Positions 55,928 through 64,000 of a DNA stretch of 64,000 nt are shown here, piece by piece. The stretch's first letter is position 1. Every line of letters begins with the position of its first letter. Location of the stretch: IMG/VR virus record IMGVR_UViG_3300034020_000824, positions 1 through 64,000 of that record; one strand, 5' to 3'. Source of the DNA: a virus. A program made the position numbers and the translations under genes. The notes beneath the pieces were generated by a model. That model worked only from the letters and a program-made list of their open reading frames with translations. It ran no database searches and was not told the DNA's origin.

Positions 55928-58363
55928 ATGCCGCTAAATTTAGCATCTCCTGGAATTGTAGTAAGGGAAGTTGACTTAACCTCTGGTAGAGTTCAACCAG
56001 CTTCTAATAAAGTAGGAGCAATTGTTGCACCATTCGCAAAAGGACCTGTAGATTCGCCAACATTAGTAGAGAATGAAAATGATCTACTGAATACTTTTGG
56101 TGAACCTTATTCCACAGATAAGCACTATGAAAGTTGGATGGTTGCCTCATCCTATCTTTCTTATGGTGGTTCATTACAGGTAGTCAGAGCAGATGACACC
56201 AACACCAAAAATGCCTTTGTTGGAACTGCAAGTAGCGTTAAGATTAAGAGTTTGGATAATTATGAAGAACTTGGATATGATGAAAATACCATTACTGGTG
56301 TTACTGTAGCAGCAAGAAATCCTGGTTCTTGGGCAAACGGAATTAAAGTAGCAATTATTGATTCCAAGGCAGACCAAATTTTAAGCGGTATATCTACAAC
56401 TTCAGTAACAAATACTACTTTTGTTGGAGTTGCAACAGCATCTGATGGGGATATTGGGATCACCACCACATCTGTTACTGGTATTACAACAACCGGTATT
56501 GCAGTTGGGCAAACTCTAAAAGTAGAAACTGGAATTATAGGGTCCGGAACAACTGTAACCGCAATTGGAGTCGGAACAGTATTCATTAGTCCCGCATCAT
56601 TAAATAGCATTTCTCTCACTAATGTAGAACTTTCTTTTGGAAGTTACACATCCACAACAACCGGAACCACAATTCAAGTTGGTTATGGCGTAACTCAATC
56701 TCTTACAGGAAAGACCGATACTTCTTCTGGAAGTTCAGTATCATTAACCGGTTCTTATCTAAAAGGAATTATTACTGAGGTTGGTGCAGGTTCAGTTGCG
56801 GTTAAGATTTTAAGTCGTGTATCATCCGGAAATACAGAAACTCCTGTTGATTATCAGCAAGATGGAACTTACTGTTTTACCGAAACTGGAAGTGTTGGTA
56901 TCGTAACATATAGTTCAGGAAATACACTAGGAAGTGCTGCTTATACCAGCGAAGTTGATTGGTTCAGTCAACAATACATCAACCTTGATAAAATCAAAAC
57001 CACAATCCAGTGGAATAATATAGCACAGTCTCCCGGAACTTCGGCATTTGCAGAACCAAGAGGATCTAGATTTGATGAAGTTCATGTTGTACTTATTGAT
57101 GAGTTAGGAACTATTACTGGTAATGCCGGAACAATTCTTGAGAAGCACTTAGGTCTTTCTAAGGCAACTGATGCCGAGTTTTCTGCCGGAAGTACTTCTT
57201 ATTGGAGAAAGTATATTGCCGCAGGTTCTGCAAATATCTTTGCTGGCGGTGCTCCTGCCGGACTTACCACAACAGGATATGATCCGAATCAATTTGACCT
57301 AACAACCGATAATGGATGGGACCAACCCGCAGAAAATGTTATTTTTGGTGCCGCAGGTTCTAATACCTACACATTAGCGGGTGGTCTTAACTATGATGGC
57401 GGAACCAATCTTAATACTGCTGGTGCTCTTACTGCAACTCTGGCAGAACTTAAGGATGGATATGATTTATTTGAGAACACAGAAGAAATCAAAGTAGATT
57501 TCTTATTGATGGGATCTGCAGGTTATGCAAAGGAAACCGCACAAGAACTGGCAAATAAACTCATCTCGGTTGCCGAACTTAGAAAGGATGCAGTTGCCTT
57601 TATTACTCCATATAGAGGTGCCGCTCTTGCAGACAATCCAGCAGAAGGAGACATTACTGTTAGAGCGCCAGAAGATATTACCAGAAATGTAATTAGTTTC
57701 TTCTCACCTATAGCATCTTCTTCTTATGCAGTATTTGATTCTGGGTACAAGTATATGTACGACAGATTTGCAAATACTTACAGATATGCCCCCCTAAATG
57801 GTGATATCGCTGGTCTGTGTGCTCGTAATGACATTAATTACTTCCCTTGGTATTCTCCAGCAGGAACCGCAAGAGGTGCTATCTTAAATGCCGTCAAACT
57901 TGCTTATACGCCAAATAAGTCTCAGAGAGATCGTCTTTATACTAACAGAATCAATCCAATCATCTTCTCACCGGGAGCGGGTATTATTCTGTTCGGTGAT
58001 AAGACCGGATTAGGAAGAACATCGGCATTTGATCGTATTAATGTTCGCAGACTCTTCATCTATCTTGAGGATGCTATTTCTCGTGCCGCTAAAGATGTAC
58101 TGTTTGAGTTTAACGATGAAATTACAAGAACTAATTTTGTAAATACTATTGAACCATTCTTGCGTGATGTTCAGGCAAAGAGAGGTATCTTTGATTATGT
58201 CGTAATTGCTGATGAAACCAATAACACAGCAGCAGTTATTGATGCTAATGAGTTTAGAGCAGACATCTACATTAAACCAGCAAGATCGATTAACTTCATC
58301 GGTCTTACCTTTATTGCCACCAAGACTGGTGTTGATTTTGAAGAAGTAATCGGCAACTTTTAA
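55928..58363 (+). CDS. 18: Tail sheath protein gp18
   Basis: An 811-residue contractile sheath (T4 gp18: 659). The N-terminus LNLASPGIVVREVDLTSG, RVQPASNKVGAIVAPFAKGP and the C-terminal FDRINVRRLFIYLEDAISRA, then NTIEPFLRDVQAKRGI and ADIYIKPARSINFIGLTF, are conserved in contractile sheaths. The extra length is in Thr/Gly-rich inserted domains in the middle, which face outward in known sheaths. Confidence 0.95.
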   Translation: MPLNLASPGIVVREVDLTSGRVQPASNKVGAIVAPFAKGPVDSPTLVENENDLLNTFGEPYSTDKHYESWMVASSYLSYGGSLQVVRADDTNTKNAFVGTASSVKIKSLDNYEELGYDENTITGVTVAARNPGSWANGIKVAIIDSKADQILSGISTTSVTNTTFVGVATASDGDIGITTTSVTGITTTGIAVGQTLKVETGIIGSGTTVTAIGVGTVFISPASLNSISLTNVELSFGSYTSTTTGTTIQVGYGVTQSLTGKTDTSSGSSVSLTGSYLKGIITEVGAGSVAVKILSRVSSGNTETPVDYQQDGTYCFTETGSVGIVTYSSGNTLGSAAYTSEVDWFSQQYINLDKIKTTIQWNNIAQSPGTSAFAEPRGSRFDEVHVVLIDELGTITGNAGTILEKHLGLSKATDAEFSAGSTSYWRKYIAAGSANIFAGGAPAGLTTTGYDPNQFDLTTDNGWDQPAENVIFGAAGSNTYTLAGGLNYDGGTNLNTAGALTATLAELKDGYDLFENTEEIKVDFLLMGSAGYAKETAQELANKLISVAELRKDAVAFITPYRGAALADNPAEGDITVRAPEDITRNVISFFSPIASSSYAVFDSGYKYMYDRFANTYRYAPLNGDIAGLCARNDINYFPWYSPAGTARGAILNAVKLAYTPNKSQRDRLYTNRINPIIFSPGAGIILFGDKTGLGRTSAFDRINVRRLFIYLEDAISRAAKDVLFEFNDEITRTNFVNTIEPFLRDVQAKRGIFDYVVIADETNNTAAVIDANEFRADIYIKPARSINFIGLTFIATKTGVDFEEVIGNF

Positions 58364-58382
58364 TTAACAGAGGTTAAAAACT

Positions 58383-58973
58383 ATGGCAACCAGAAATCAA
58401 TTAAATCCACCTCCTTTAAGGAAGATTACAGACTTCAAGAGTAAGTTGTCTGGTGGTGGTGCTAGAAGTAACCTCTTTGAGGTTGTTCTTTCATTCCCAG
58501 ATGCTGCTCCCGCTGACACTAATGTTCTTGACAAATCAAGATTTTTAGTCAAAACTGCAGCACTTCCAGGATCAACGGTAACTCCATTAGAAGTTGCCTT
58601 TAGAGGAAGAACTCTAAAACTGGCAGGAGACCGTACCTTTGAGACTTGGACGATTACCGTTATTAACGATACTGATTTTGCCATTCGTTCGGCATTTGAA
58701 AACTGGATGAATGTAATCAACCGTGTTTCTGATAACACCGGAGTCACCGATCCTGCACTATATCAGGCAGATGCATTTGTTTATCATTTAGATCGTGATG
58801 GTTCAACTCTAAGAGCATATCATTTTTATGATTTGTTCCCAACAAATATCAGCCCAATCAATTTGGCATATGAAACTGATGCCATTCAGGAATTTACTGT
58901 AGAAATGCAAGTTCTCTGGTGGGAAGCAGTCAGGGGTAATTCTCCTGCTGCGGGTGGCGAAGATATCAACTAA
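58383..58973 (+). CDS. 19: Tail tube protein gp19
   Basis: A 196-residue protein (T4 gp19: 163). RSNLFEVVLSFPDAAP, SRFLVKTAALPGSTVTPLEV, FRGRTLKLAGDRTFETWTIT and the ending MQVLWWEAVRGN identify the tube subunit. It forms the inner tube surrounded by the sheath, encoded 20 bases after gene 18. Confidence 0.95.
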   Translation: MATRNQLNPPPLRKITDFKSKLSGGGARSNLFEVVLSFPDAAPADTNVLDKSRFLVKTAALPGSTVTPLEVAFRGRTLKLAGDRTFETWTITVINDTDFAIRSAFENWMNVINRVSDNTGVTDPALYQADAFVYHLDRDGSTLRAYHFYDLFPTNISPINLAYETDAIQEFTVEMQVLWWEAVRGNSPAAGGEDIN

Positions 58974-59005
58974 ATAAACTATAACAGGTAAGCATACTTT
59001 ATAAG

Positions 59006-60670
59006 ATGGCGAAACTTTTTGGTTTTTCAATTGAGGATAATGAAAAAAAATCCAAGTCTATAGTCTCCCCCGTTCCTCCTAATAATGAGGACGGGGTTGA
59101 TTATTATATTCAATCGGGTTTTTATGGGCAAACTATTGATATTGAAGGTGTTTATAGAACTGAATATGATCTAATTAGAAGATATCGTGAGATGTCTCTT
59201 CACCCAGAATGTGATGGAGCGATTGAGGATGTTGTGAATGAGGCGATTGTAAGTGACTTATACGATTCTCCAGTAGAAATTGAATTAACAAACTTAAATG
59301 CAAGTGATAAACTCAAGAAAATTATAAGAGACGAATTTAAATATATTAAAGAAATTATGGACTTCGATAAGAAGTCTCATGAAATTTTTAGAAATTGGTA
59401 TATTGACGGTAGATTATTTTATCTCAAAGTTATTGATGTTAAAAAACCTGAAGATGGAATTCAGGAATTGAGATATATTGATCCTATGAAGATGAAGCAC
59501 GTTCGTCAAGAAAAAAAGACGAGTAATAATGCTGGACCAAATCTATCGGCACTTACTAATTTTAACGTAAATCAGGTTACATATCCGGAAATTGAAGAAT
59601 ATTTTATCTACACCCCAACAACAAACTATCCATCTGGTATGCTTGGGTCTTCCGCTAAAGGTGCGGTAAAAATTGCTAGAGATTCCATCACTTATTGCAC
59701 TTCTGGATTAATCGATAGAAATAAGGGCACCGTCCTTTCATATCTTCATAAAGCAATCAAGGCACTCAATCAACTTAGAATGATTGAAGATTCTCTTGTG
59801 ATTTATAGATTATCCAGAGCACCAGAGCGTCGTATTTTTTATATTGATGTTGGCAATCTTCCAAAGGTAAAAGCAGAGCAATACCTCAAGGAGGTGATGA
59901 GTCGTTACCGCAATAAATTAGTTTATGATGCACAGACTGGTGAAGTTCGTGATGATCGCAAGTATATGAGTATGCTTGAGGATTTCTGGCTTCCAAGAAG
60001 AGAAGGCGGTAGAGGTACTGAAATCACAACTCTACCCGGTGGTCAAAATCTTGGCGAACTTTCAGATATTGAATATTTCCAGAAAAAACTTTATAGGGCA
60101 CTTGGAGTTCCAGAATCAAGAATTGCTGGTGGTGGTGATGGATTCAATCTGGGGCGTTCATCAGAAATTCTAAGAGACGAACTTAAGTTTTCTAAGTTTG
60201 TCGGGCGCCTAAGAAAGCGTTTTGCAAATATGTTTAATGATATGCTTCGTACTCAACTTCTGTTAAAGAACATAGTAACTCCAGAAGATTGGGAAACAAT
60301 GAGCGATCATATTCAGTATGATTTCTTATATGACAACCATTTTGCAGAACTAAAAGAAGCAGAATTACTCACAAATCGTTTAACTCTTGTTACAACGATG
60401 GAACCCTATATTGGAAAATACTTCTCAACTGAATATGTCCGCAAAAAGATTCTTCACCAAACTGATTCGGAAATTATTGAAATTGATGAACAAATTGATG
60501 ATGAAATTGAAAAGGGTATTCTTCCAGATCCTAATGCTGCTGTTGATGAAATGGGCAATCCAATTCCAGAAGGTGGTGAAGTTCCACCAGCAGAAGGAGT
60601 TCCAGAAGAAGTTCCACAAGAAGCGGTTGCTCCGGAACCTCCCCCAGAGCCTAAAGGTGGCAAGATATAA
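59006..60670 (+). CDS. 20: Portal vertex protein gp20
   Basis: A 554-residue portal (T4 gp20: 524). The sequence YREMSLHPECDGAIEDVVNE, FRNWYIDGRLFYLKVID, VLSYLHKAIKALNQLRMIED and LPGGQNLGELSDIEYFQKKL, then VPESRIAGG, is the conserved region used as a cyanophage marker gene. The C-terminus is Pro/Glu-rich (EVPPAEGVPEEVPQEAV). It forms the DNA entry ring and nucleates the prohead. Confidence 0.95.
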   Translation: MAKLFGFSIEDNEKKSKSIVSPVPPNNEDGVDYYIQSGFYGQTIDIEGVYRTEYDLIRRYREMSLHPECDGAIEDVVNEAIVSDLYDSPVEIELTNLNASDKLKKIIRDEFKYIKEIMDFDKKSHEIFRNWYIDGRLFYLKVIDVKKPEDGIQELRYIDPMKMKHVRQEKKTSNNAGPNLSALTNFNVNQVTYPEIEEYFIYTPTTNYPSGMLGSSAKGAVKIARDSITYCTSGLIDRNKGTVLSYLHKAIKALNQLRMIEDSLVIYRLSRAPERRIFYIDVGNLPKVKAEQYLKEVMSRYRNKLVYDAQTGEVRDDRKYMSMLEDFWLPRREGGRGTEITTLPGGQNLGELSDIEYFQKKLYRALGVPESRIAGGGDGFNLGRSSEILRDELKFSKFVGRLRKRFANMFNDMLRTQLLLKNIVTPEDWETMSDHIQYDFLYDNHFAELKEAELLTNRLTLVTTMEPYIGKYFSTEYVRKKILHQTDSEIIEIDEQIDDEIEKGILPDPNAAVDEMGNPIPEGGEVPPAEGVPEEVPQEAVAPEPPPEPKGGKI

Positions 60671-60673
60671 ATA
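60666..60673 (+). promoter_or_regulatory. Late promoter (TATAAATA)
   Basis: Overlaps the stop of gene 20, 25 nt before the gp67-like gene. Confidence 0.7.
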
Positions 60674-60697
60674 ATCTTATAATAATAAATTGTTTTT

Positions 60698-60865
60698 ATG
60701 GAAGAACTTATCGATTTGATTGCAACAGATGGTTCAGCATCTGATGTATCCGACAGAATTAAAGAGATATTATACGCAAAAGCATCGGACAGAGTTGATT
60801 CTGCCCGACCTTATGTTGCGGCATCGATGTTTGGTGACAAAGACAATACAGAGGACCAAGAGTAA
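60698..60865 (+). CDS. 67: Prohead core protein gp67-like
   Basis: A 55-residue protein immediately after the portal gene, where T4 has gene 67. It starts EELIDLIATDGSASDVSDRIKE and ends in an acidic tail with PYVAASMFGD. The D--S--V-D-IK-IL--KA pattern and size match cyanophage gp67 core proteins. Core proteins help fix prohead shape and are cut by the gp21 protease. TAATG overlap with the next gene. Confidence 0.7.
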   Translation: MEELIDLIATDGSASDVSDRIKEILYAKASDRVDSARPYVAASMFGDKDNTEDQE

Positions 60866-61392
60866 TGGCAATTAAGGTTGTACAAAATGTAAATAGAATA
60901 ACTGCCAATGTATCTACGGCCACTACTAGCAATCCTATTGCTCTTAAAAGTGGATATATAAGAGTATCTACCGGATTAACATCGGTGTATGTTGAGACTG
61001 GTTCAGATCCGGTTTCCACCATCAATTCTTTCCAAATTAGTCCCTATGGTAATGAAGTATTGAAGGAAAGAATTGCAAGACAAAGAATCGCAGGAATTAC
61101 CACAGGAGCATCAACTGTTATTTCATTTGATGAAAATGCATCAAATCCATTTTTACTTGGTGATTATGTCACCATTCAAAATGCACAACCAGCAGGAATT
61201 AATACAGAGCATAAATTAATTACTGCAATAACAGATGGTTCTGTGACAATCTCACATAATAGTTCATCTATTGTTGGAGTAATTACCGTAACTAATGCAA
61301 ATCTTGCAAGAAGCGTAAAGGTAAGTGCTCTTGCCGCATCAGGTGCTCAAGATGTTAGTATCACAGAAATCGTTCAGTTAGTCACCGAATAA
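60865..61392 (+). CDS. Hypothetical structural protein in gene 68 position
   Basis: A 175-residue beta-rich protein (IKVVQNVNRITANVSTATTS, VSTGLTSVYVETGSDPVSTI, LGDYVTIQNAQPAGINTEHK). It occupies the place of T4 gene 68 but has no coiled, acidic core-protein character, so I do not assign it. Its lack of charge and its strand pattern fit a decoration or tail-surface protein. Confidence 0.6.
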   Translation: MAIKVVQNVNRITANVSTATTSNPIALKSGYIRVSTGLTSVYVETGSDPVSTINSFQISPYGNEVLKERIARQRIAGITTGASTVISFDENASNPFLLGDYVTIQNAQPAGINTEHKLITAITDGSVTISHNSSSIVGVITVTNANLARSVKVSALAASGAQDVSITEIVQLVTE

Positions 61393-61394
61393 AA

Positions 61395-62045
61395 ATGAAA
61401 CTCATCACAGAAGAAGTCTCACAAGTTAAGTTTATCACCGAAGGTAAAGGTGCTGAAAAGAAAATGTATATTGAGGGAGTTTTCCTTCAAGGTGACATTT
61501 GTAACCGTAATGGTAGAATGTATCCTATGCAAACTCTTGCCCGTGAGGTAGCGAGATATAATGAATCTTTCGTTGCAAAGGGTCGTGCTCTTGGAGAACT
61601 TGGTCATCCCGATGGACCTACCGTCAATCTTGACCGTGTTTCTCATAAAATTGTTTCCTTAGAACAAAAAGGATGCAATTTTATTGGTAAGGCACAACTT
61701 CTTGAAACTCCTATGGGTAAGATTGCAAAATCTCTTATCGGTGAAGGCGTTTGCCTGGGTGTTTCTTCTCGTGGTGTCGGTTCACTTAAACTAACTAATG
61801 AAGGTCATAAAATTGTTGGTGAAGATTTTATGCTCGCAACTGCTGCTGATATTGTTGCCGATCCTTCTGCTCCCGACGCTTTTGTTCAGGGAATTATGGA
61901 AGGTAAGGAGTGGGTTTGGGAAGGAGGTATTCTTCGTGAAAGACTCGCAGAACAAACAAAAAGCAGAATTAATACTCTTGTAGATGAAAAAACTCTTCAG
62001 GAGCATAAGGTTCAATTGTTCCAAGATTTCTTAGGAAATCTTTAA
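61395..62045 (+). CDS. 21: Prohead core protease gp21
   Basis: A 216-residue serine protease (T4 gp21: 212). RGRALGELGHPDGPTVNLDR gives the catalytic His71; LGVSSRGVGS (121-130) carries the catalytic Ser; the ADIVADPSAPDAFVQG segment follows as in the family. It cleaves scaffold, core and capsid proteins during head maturation. Starts two bases after the preceding gene and is followed by scaffold and capsid genes. Confidence 0.95.
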   Translation: MKLITEEVSQVKFITEGKGAEKKMYIEGVFLQGDICNRNGRMYPMQTLAREVARYNESFVAKGRALGELGHPDGPTVNLDRVSHKIVSLEQKGCNFIGKAQLLETPMGKIAKSLIGEGVCLGVSSRGVGSLKLTNEGHKIVGEDFMLATAADIVADPSAPDAFVQGIMEGKEWVWEGGILRERLAEQTKSRINTLVDEKTLQEHKVQLFQDFLGNL

Positions 62046-62047
62046 TT

Positions 62048-62055
62048 TATAAATA
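62048..62055 (+). promoter_or_regulatory. Late promoter (TATAAATA)
   Basis: TATAAATAAATATAG 30 nt before the scaffold gene. May also drive gene 23, which has no octamer of its own. Confidence 0.75.
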
Positions 62056-62084
62056 AATATAGATTATAACACAGATCTAAAAAA

Positions 62085-63257
62085 ATGTCCGTTGGTAGAA
62101 ATTTACAAGAAATGGAAAACGTAGTAACCAAAGGAGCCACACCTGCCGAAACTCCCTCAAAGAGTGCAACTCCTGTTGTAACTCCCGGTCAAACGGGTTC
62201 TTGGGAAGATTTAGGTGGTCCTACTCCCGAAAATTATCGTCCCGATGACGATTCGGCAAAACTCAAGGATACAACTCTTGCACAAGTTAGAGATGTTGTG
62301 AATGCTAAGGCATCTGCAGCAGATTCTATGAAAGGTGTAAAGGAAGAGACGGAAGAAGATGAAGATCTTGTTGATGGAGAAGAAGTCGATGAAGACGAAG
62401 AAGTAGTTGCCGAAGAATCTCACAAAGAAGAAGGTTCAAAGTCAAAGAACGGCAAAAAATCTCCTAAAGAAGAAGATGCGGATGAAGAGGACGAGGACGA
62501 AGAAGATGAAATGAAGGAAGAGTTTGACATCGAAGAAGATGTTAATGCTCTCCTTGCTGGCGAAGAACTCTCAGAAGAGTTTCAAGAAAAAGCAAGAACA
62601 ATCTTTGAGACAGCAATTCGTTCAAAAGTTGCTGAAATCAAAGAAGAACTTCAAGCATCCTATGAGGAATCTCTTGTAGAAGAAATTCAAGTAATTAAAG
62701 AAGGTCTTGTTGACCGTGTTGATGCATACCTTGAGTATGTTGCTGATGAGTGGATTTCTGAAAATGCACTCGCAGTTGAGCACGGTCTTAAGACTGAAAT
62801 GACCGAATCATTCCTCCAAGGAATGAAGGGTCTTTTTGAAGATCATTATGTAACAATCCCTGAAGATAGATATGATGTAATCGAGAGTATGGTAGATAAA
62901 CTTGATGAAATGGAAGGAAAACTCAACGAGCAAATTGAAAGAAATGTTGCTCTGAATAGAAGATTAGCAGAGTCGGTTGCTGATGTAATTTTTGCAGATG
63001 TCACTGAGGGTCTTGCACTTTCTCAGAAGGACAAACTCGCTTCTCTTGCCGAAAATGTTGAGTTTGATAGTGAAGCAAACTATCGTGAGAAACTGGTAAC
63101 TCTGAGGGAGTCTTATTTCCCAACCAGAACAACTGGTACTCAAAGAGATGACTCGGAAACCCTATCCGAAAGTACTGATGTTCAGTCCCAACAACCACAA
63201 GTTGAGGGGAGAATGGCATCATACCTTCAGACTTTAGGAAGAGTCGCTAAACTGTGA
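62085..63257 (+). CDS. 22: Prohead scaffold protein gp22
   Basis: A 390-residue scaffold (T4 gp22: 269). The first half is disordered and extremely acidic (EETEEDEDLVDGEEVDEDEE, DADEEDEDEEDEMKEEF); the second half is long helix (KVAEIKEELQASYEESLVEE, MVDKLDEMEGKLNEQIERN). The ending RMASYLQTLGRVAKL is the conserved scaffold C-terminus. Its acidic insert explains the greater length. Degraded by gp21 during maturation. Confidence 0.9.
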   Translation: MSVGRNLQEMENVVTKGATPAETPSKSATPVVTPGQTGSWEDLGGPTPENYRPDDDSAKLKDTTLAQVRDVVNAKASAADSMKGVKEETEEDEDLVDGEEVDEDEEVVAEESHKEEGSKSKNGKKSPKEEDADEEDEDEEDEMKEEFDIEEDVNALLAGEELSEEFQEKARTIFETAIRSKVAEIKEELQASYEESLVEEIQVIKEGLVDRVDAYLEYVADEWISENALAVEHGLKTEMTESFLQGMKGLFEDHYVTIPEDRYDVIESMVDKLDEMEGKLNEQIERNVALNRRLAESVADVIFADVTEGLALSQKDKLASLAENVEFDSEANYREKLVTLRESYFPTRTTGTQRDDSETLSESTDVQSQQPQVEGRMASYLQTLGRVAKL

Positions 63258-63304
63258 TTTTTAAATTATAACAATCAAACAAAAACTTCAAATAGGTAAA
63301 ACAA

Positions 63305-64000
63305 ATGCAAATGTTCAATGCAGAATATTTGCAGGAGAAGTGGGCACCAATCCTGGATTATTCCGGAATGGATCAGATCAAAGATGCACATCGTAGATCT
63401 GTAACCGCTATCCTGCTAGAAAACCAAGAAAGAGAACTCCGCGAAGAGCGTGAGTTTCTTTACGAATCTCCAACTAATAGTGGAAACACTGCTGGTTCGT
63501 CCGGTGGATTCGGTGGAAACGCTTCGAGCCCTGTAGCAGGTTTCGACCCCGTTCTGATTTCACTAATCAGACGTTCAATGCCCAACCTGATCGCTTATGA
63601 TCTGTGTGGCGTTCAACCAATGAACGGTCCTACTGGACTTATCTTTGCGATGCGTTCACGTTACACCACCCAGAGTGGAACTGAAGCATTCTACAACGAA
63701 GCAGATACAAGATTCTCTGCTCAGAACGCTGAAGGAACTCTCCCATCGGGTAACGTTGGTTTTGGTACGACTGCCGCTCAGTCAGGAACCAACCCAAGCG
63801 TTCTGAACGATAACGGAGGAACCTATAACGTTTCCACAGCGATGAATACCGGAGACTCTGAGGGTCTTGGTGGTGCTGGTTCGGCATTCAACGAGATGGC
63901 TTTCTCAATCGAGAAAATCACCGTTACTGCTAAGTCACGCGCTCTGAAGGCTGAGTACTCACTTGAGCTCGCTCAGGACCTTAAGGCAATCCACGGTCTG
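63305..64000 (+). CDS. 23: Major capsid protein gp23 (5' part)
   Basis: The frame is open to the window end (232 codons). QMFNAEYLQEKWAPILDYSG, RSVTAILLENQERELREERE, FDPVLISLIRRSMPNLIAYD, LCGVQPMNGPTGLIFAMRSR and ALKAEYSLELAQDLKAIHGL are the gp23 markers. The Gly-rich stretch (TAGSSGGFGGNASS) lies near the expected gp21 processing site. ATG 63305 has AGGT upstream. Continues beyond the window. Confidence 0.95.
   Translation, partial: MQMFNAEYLQEKWAPILDYSGMDQIKDAHRRSVTAILLENQERELREEREFLYESPTNSGNTAGSSGGFGGNASSPVAGFDPVLISLIRRSMPNLIAYDLCGVQPMNGPTGLIFAMRSRYTTQSGTEAFYNEADTRFSAQNAEGTLPSGNVGFGTTAAQSGTNPSVLNDNGGTYNVSTAMNTGDSEGLGGAGSAFNEMAFSIEKITVTAKSRALKAEYSLELAQDLKAIHGL

Overview
The window is part of the genome of a T4-like myovirus that infects a cyanobacterium (a cyanomyovirus, probably of a Synechococcus-type host). 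The host inference rests on a T4-order head and tail module (25-6-giant-8-giant-13-14-15-16-17-18-19-20-67-21-22-23), cyanophage-type late promoters (TATAAATA), an AdoMet decarboxylase (speD), and many small proteins of kinds I associate with marine cyanophages. All genes but one lie on the + strand.

Layout. 1-5.0 kb: tight operons of small unknown genes with ATGA overlaps, interrupted by a GIY-YIG-type homing endonuclease gene at 994-1815. 5.0-8.1 kb: three LamG-type lectin-like adhesin genes plus a small companion gene. 8.1-9.4 kb: more small genes. 9.4-10.2 kb: the only minus-strand gene, a second homing endonuclease. 10.2-11.4 kb: a mostly non-coding control region with two DnaA-box-like sites, AT-rich direct repeats, four palindromes, three consensus sigma70 promoters, two tiny genes and a decayed gene copy. 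11.4-19.4 kb: an accessory island of about 26 small genes, most of them with a private promoter. It includes an ArdA-like antirestriction protein, a ligase-like nucleotidyltransferase, a MutH/Sau3AI-like nuclease and a possible HicA-fold protein. From about 16.3 to 19.5 kb this island is much richer in G+C than the rest. 19.6-22.5 kb: a sigma70-driven operon with a glycosyltransferase, a SET-domain protein and speD. 22.5-64 kb: the late structural module, AT-rich and punctuated by TATAAATA promoters. It holds baseplate, neck, terminase, tail sheath and tube, portal, prohead protease, scaffold and the start of the major capsid gene. Two baseplate or fibre genes are giant (3857 and 2452 codons).

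How the genes work together. The late half makes the virion. The early half carries DNA-encoded switches and small effectors. Its most striking property is the repeated intergenic cassette: a GGCACA box, a GC-rich inverted repeat whose loop starts exactly at the -35 hexamer, a -10 hexamer 17 nt further on, a conserved start-site block (TCATACC), and a leader of about 20 nt, rich in CAACC, with no Shine-Dalgarno sequence. The GGCACA box sits exactly 30 nt before the -10 in most copies. This looks like a dedicated promoter class that insulates and drives single-gene cassettes, and it is the best candidate in the window for an undescribed system. All function calls come from reading motifs and gene order; no database search was run.
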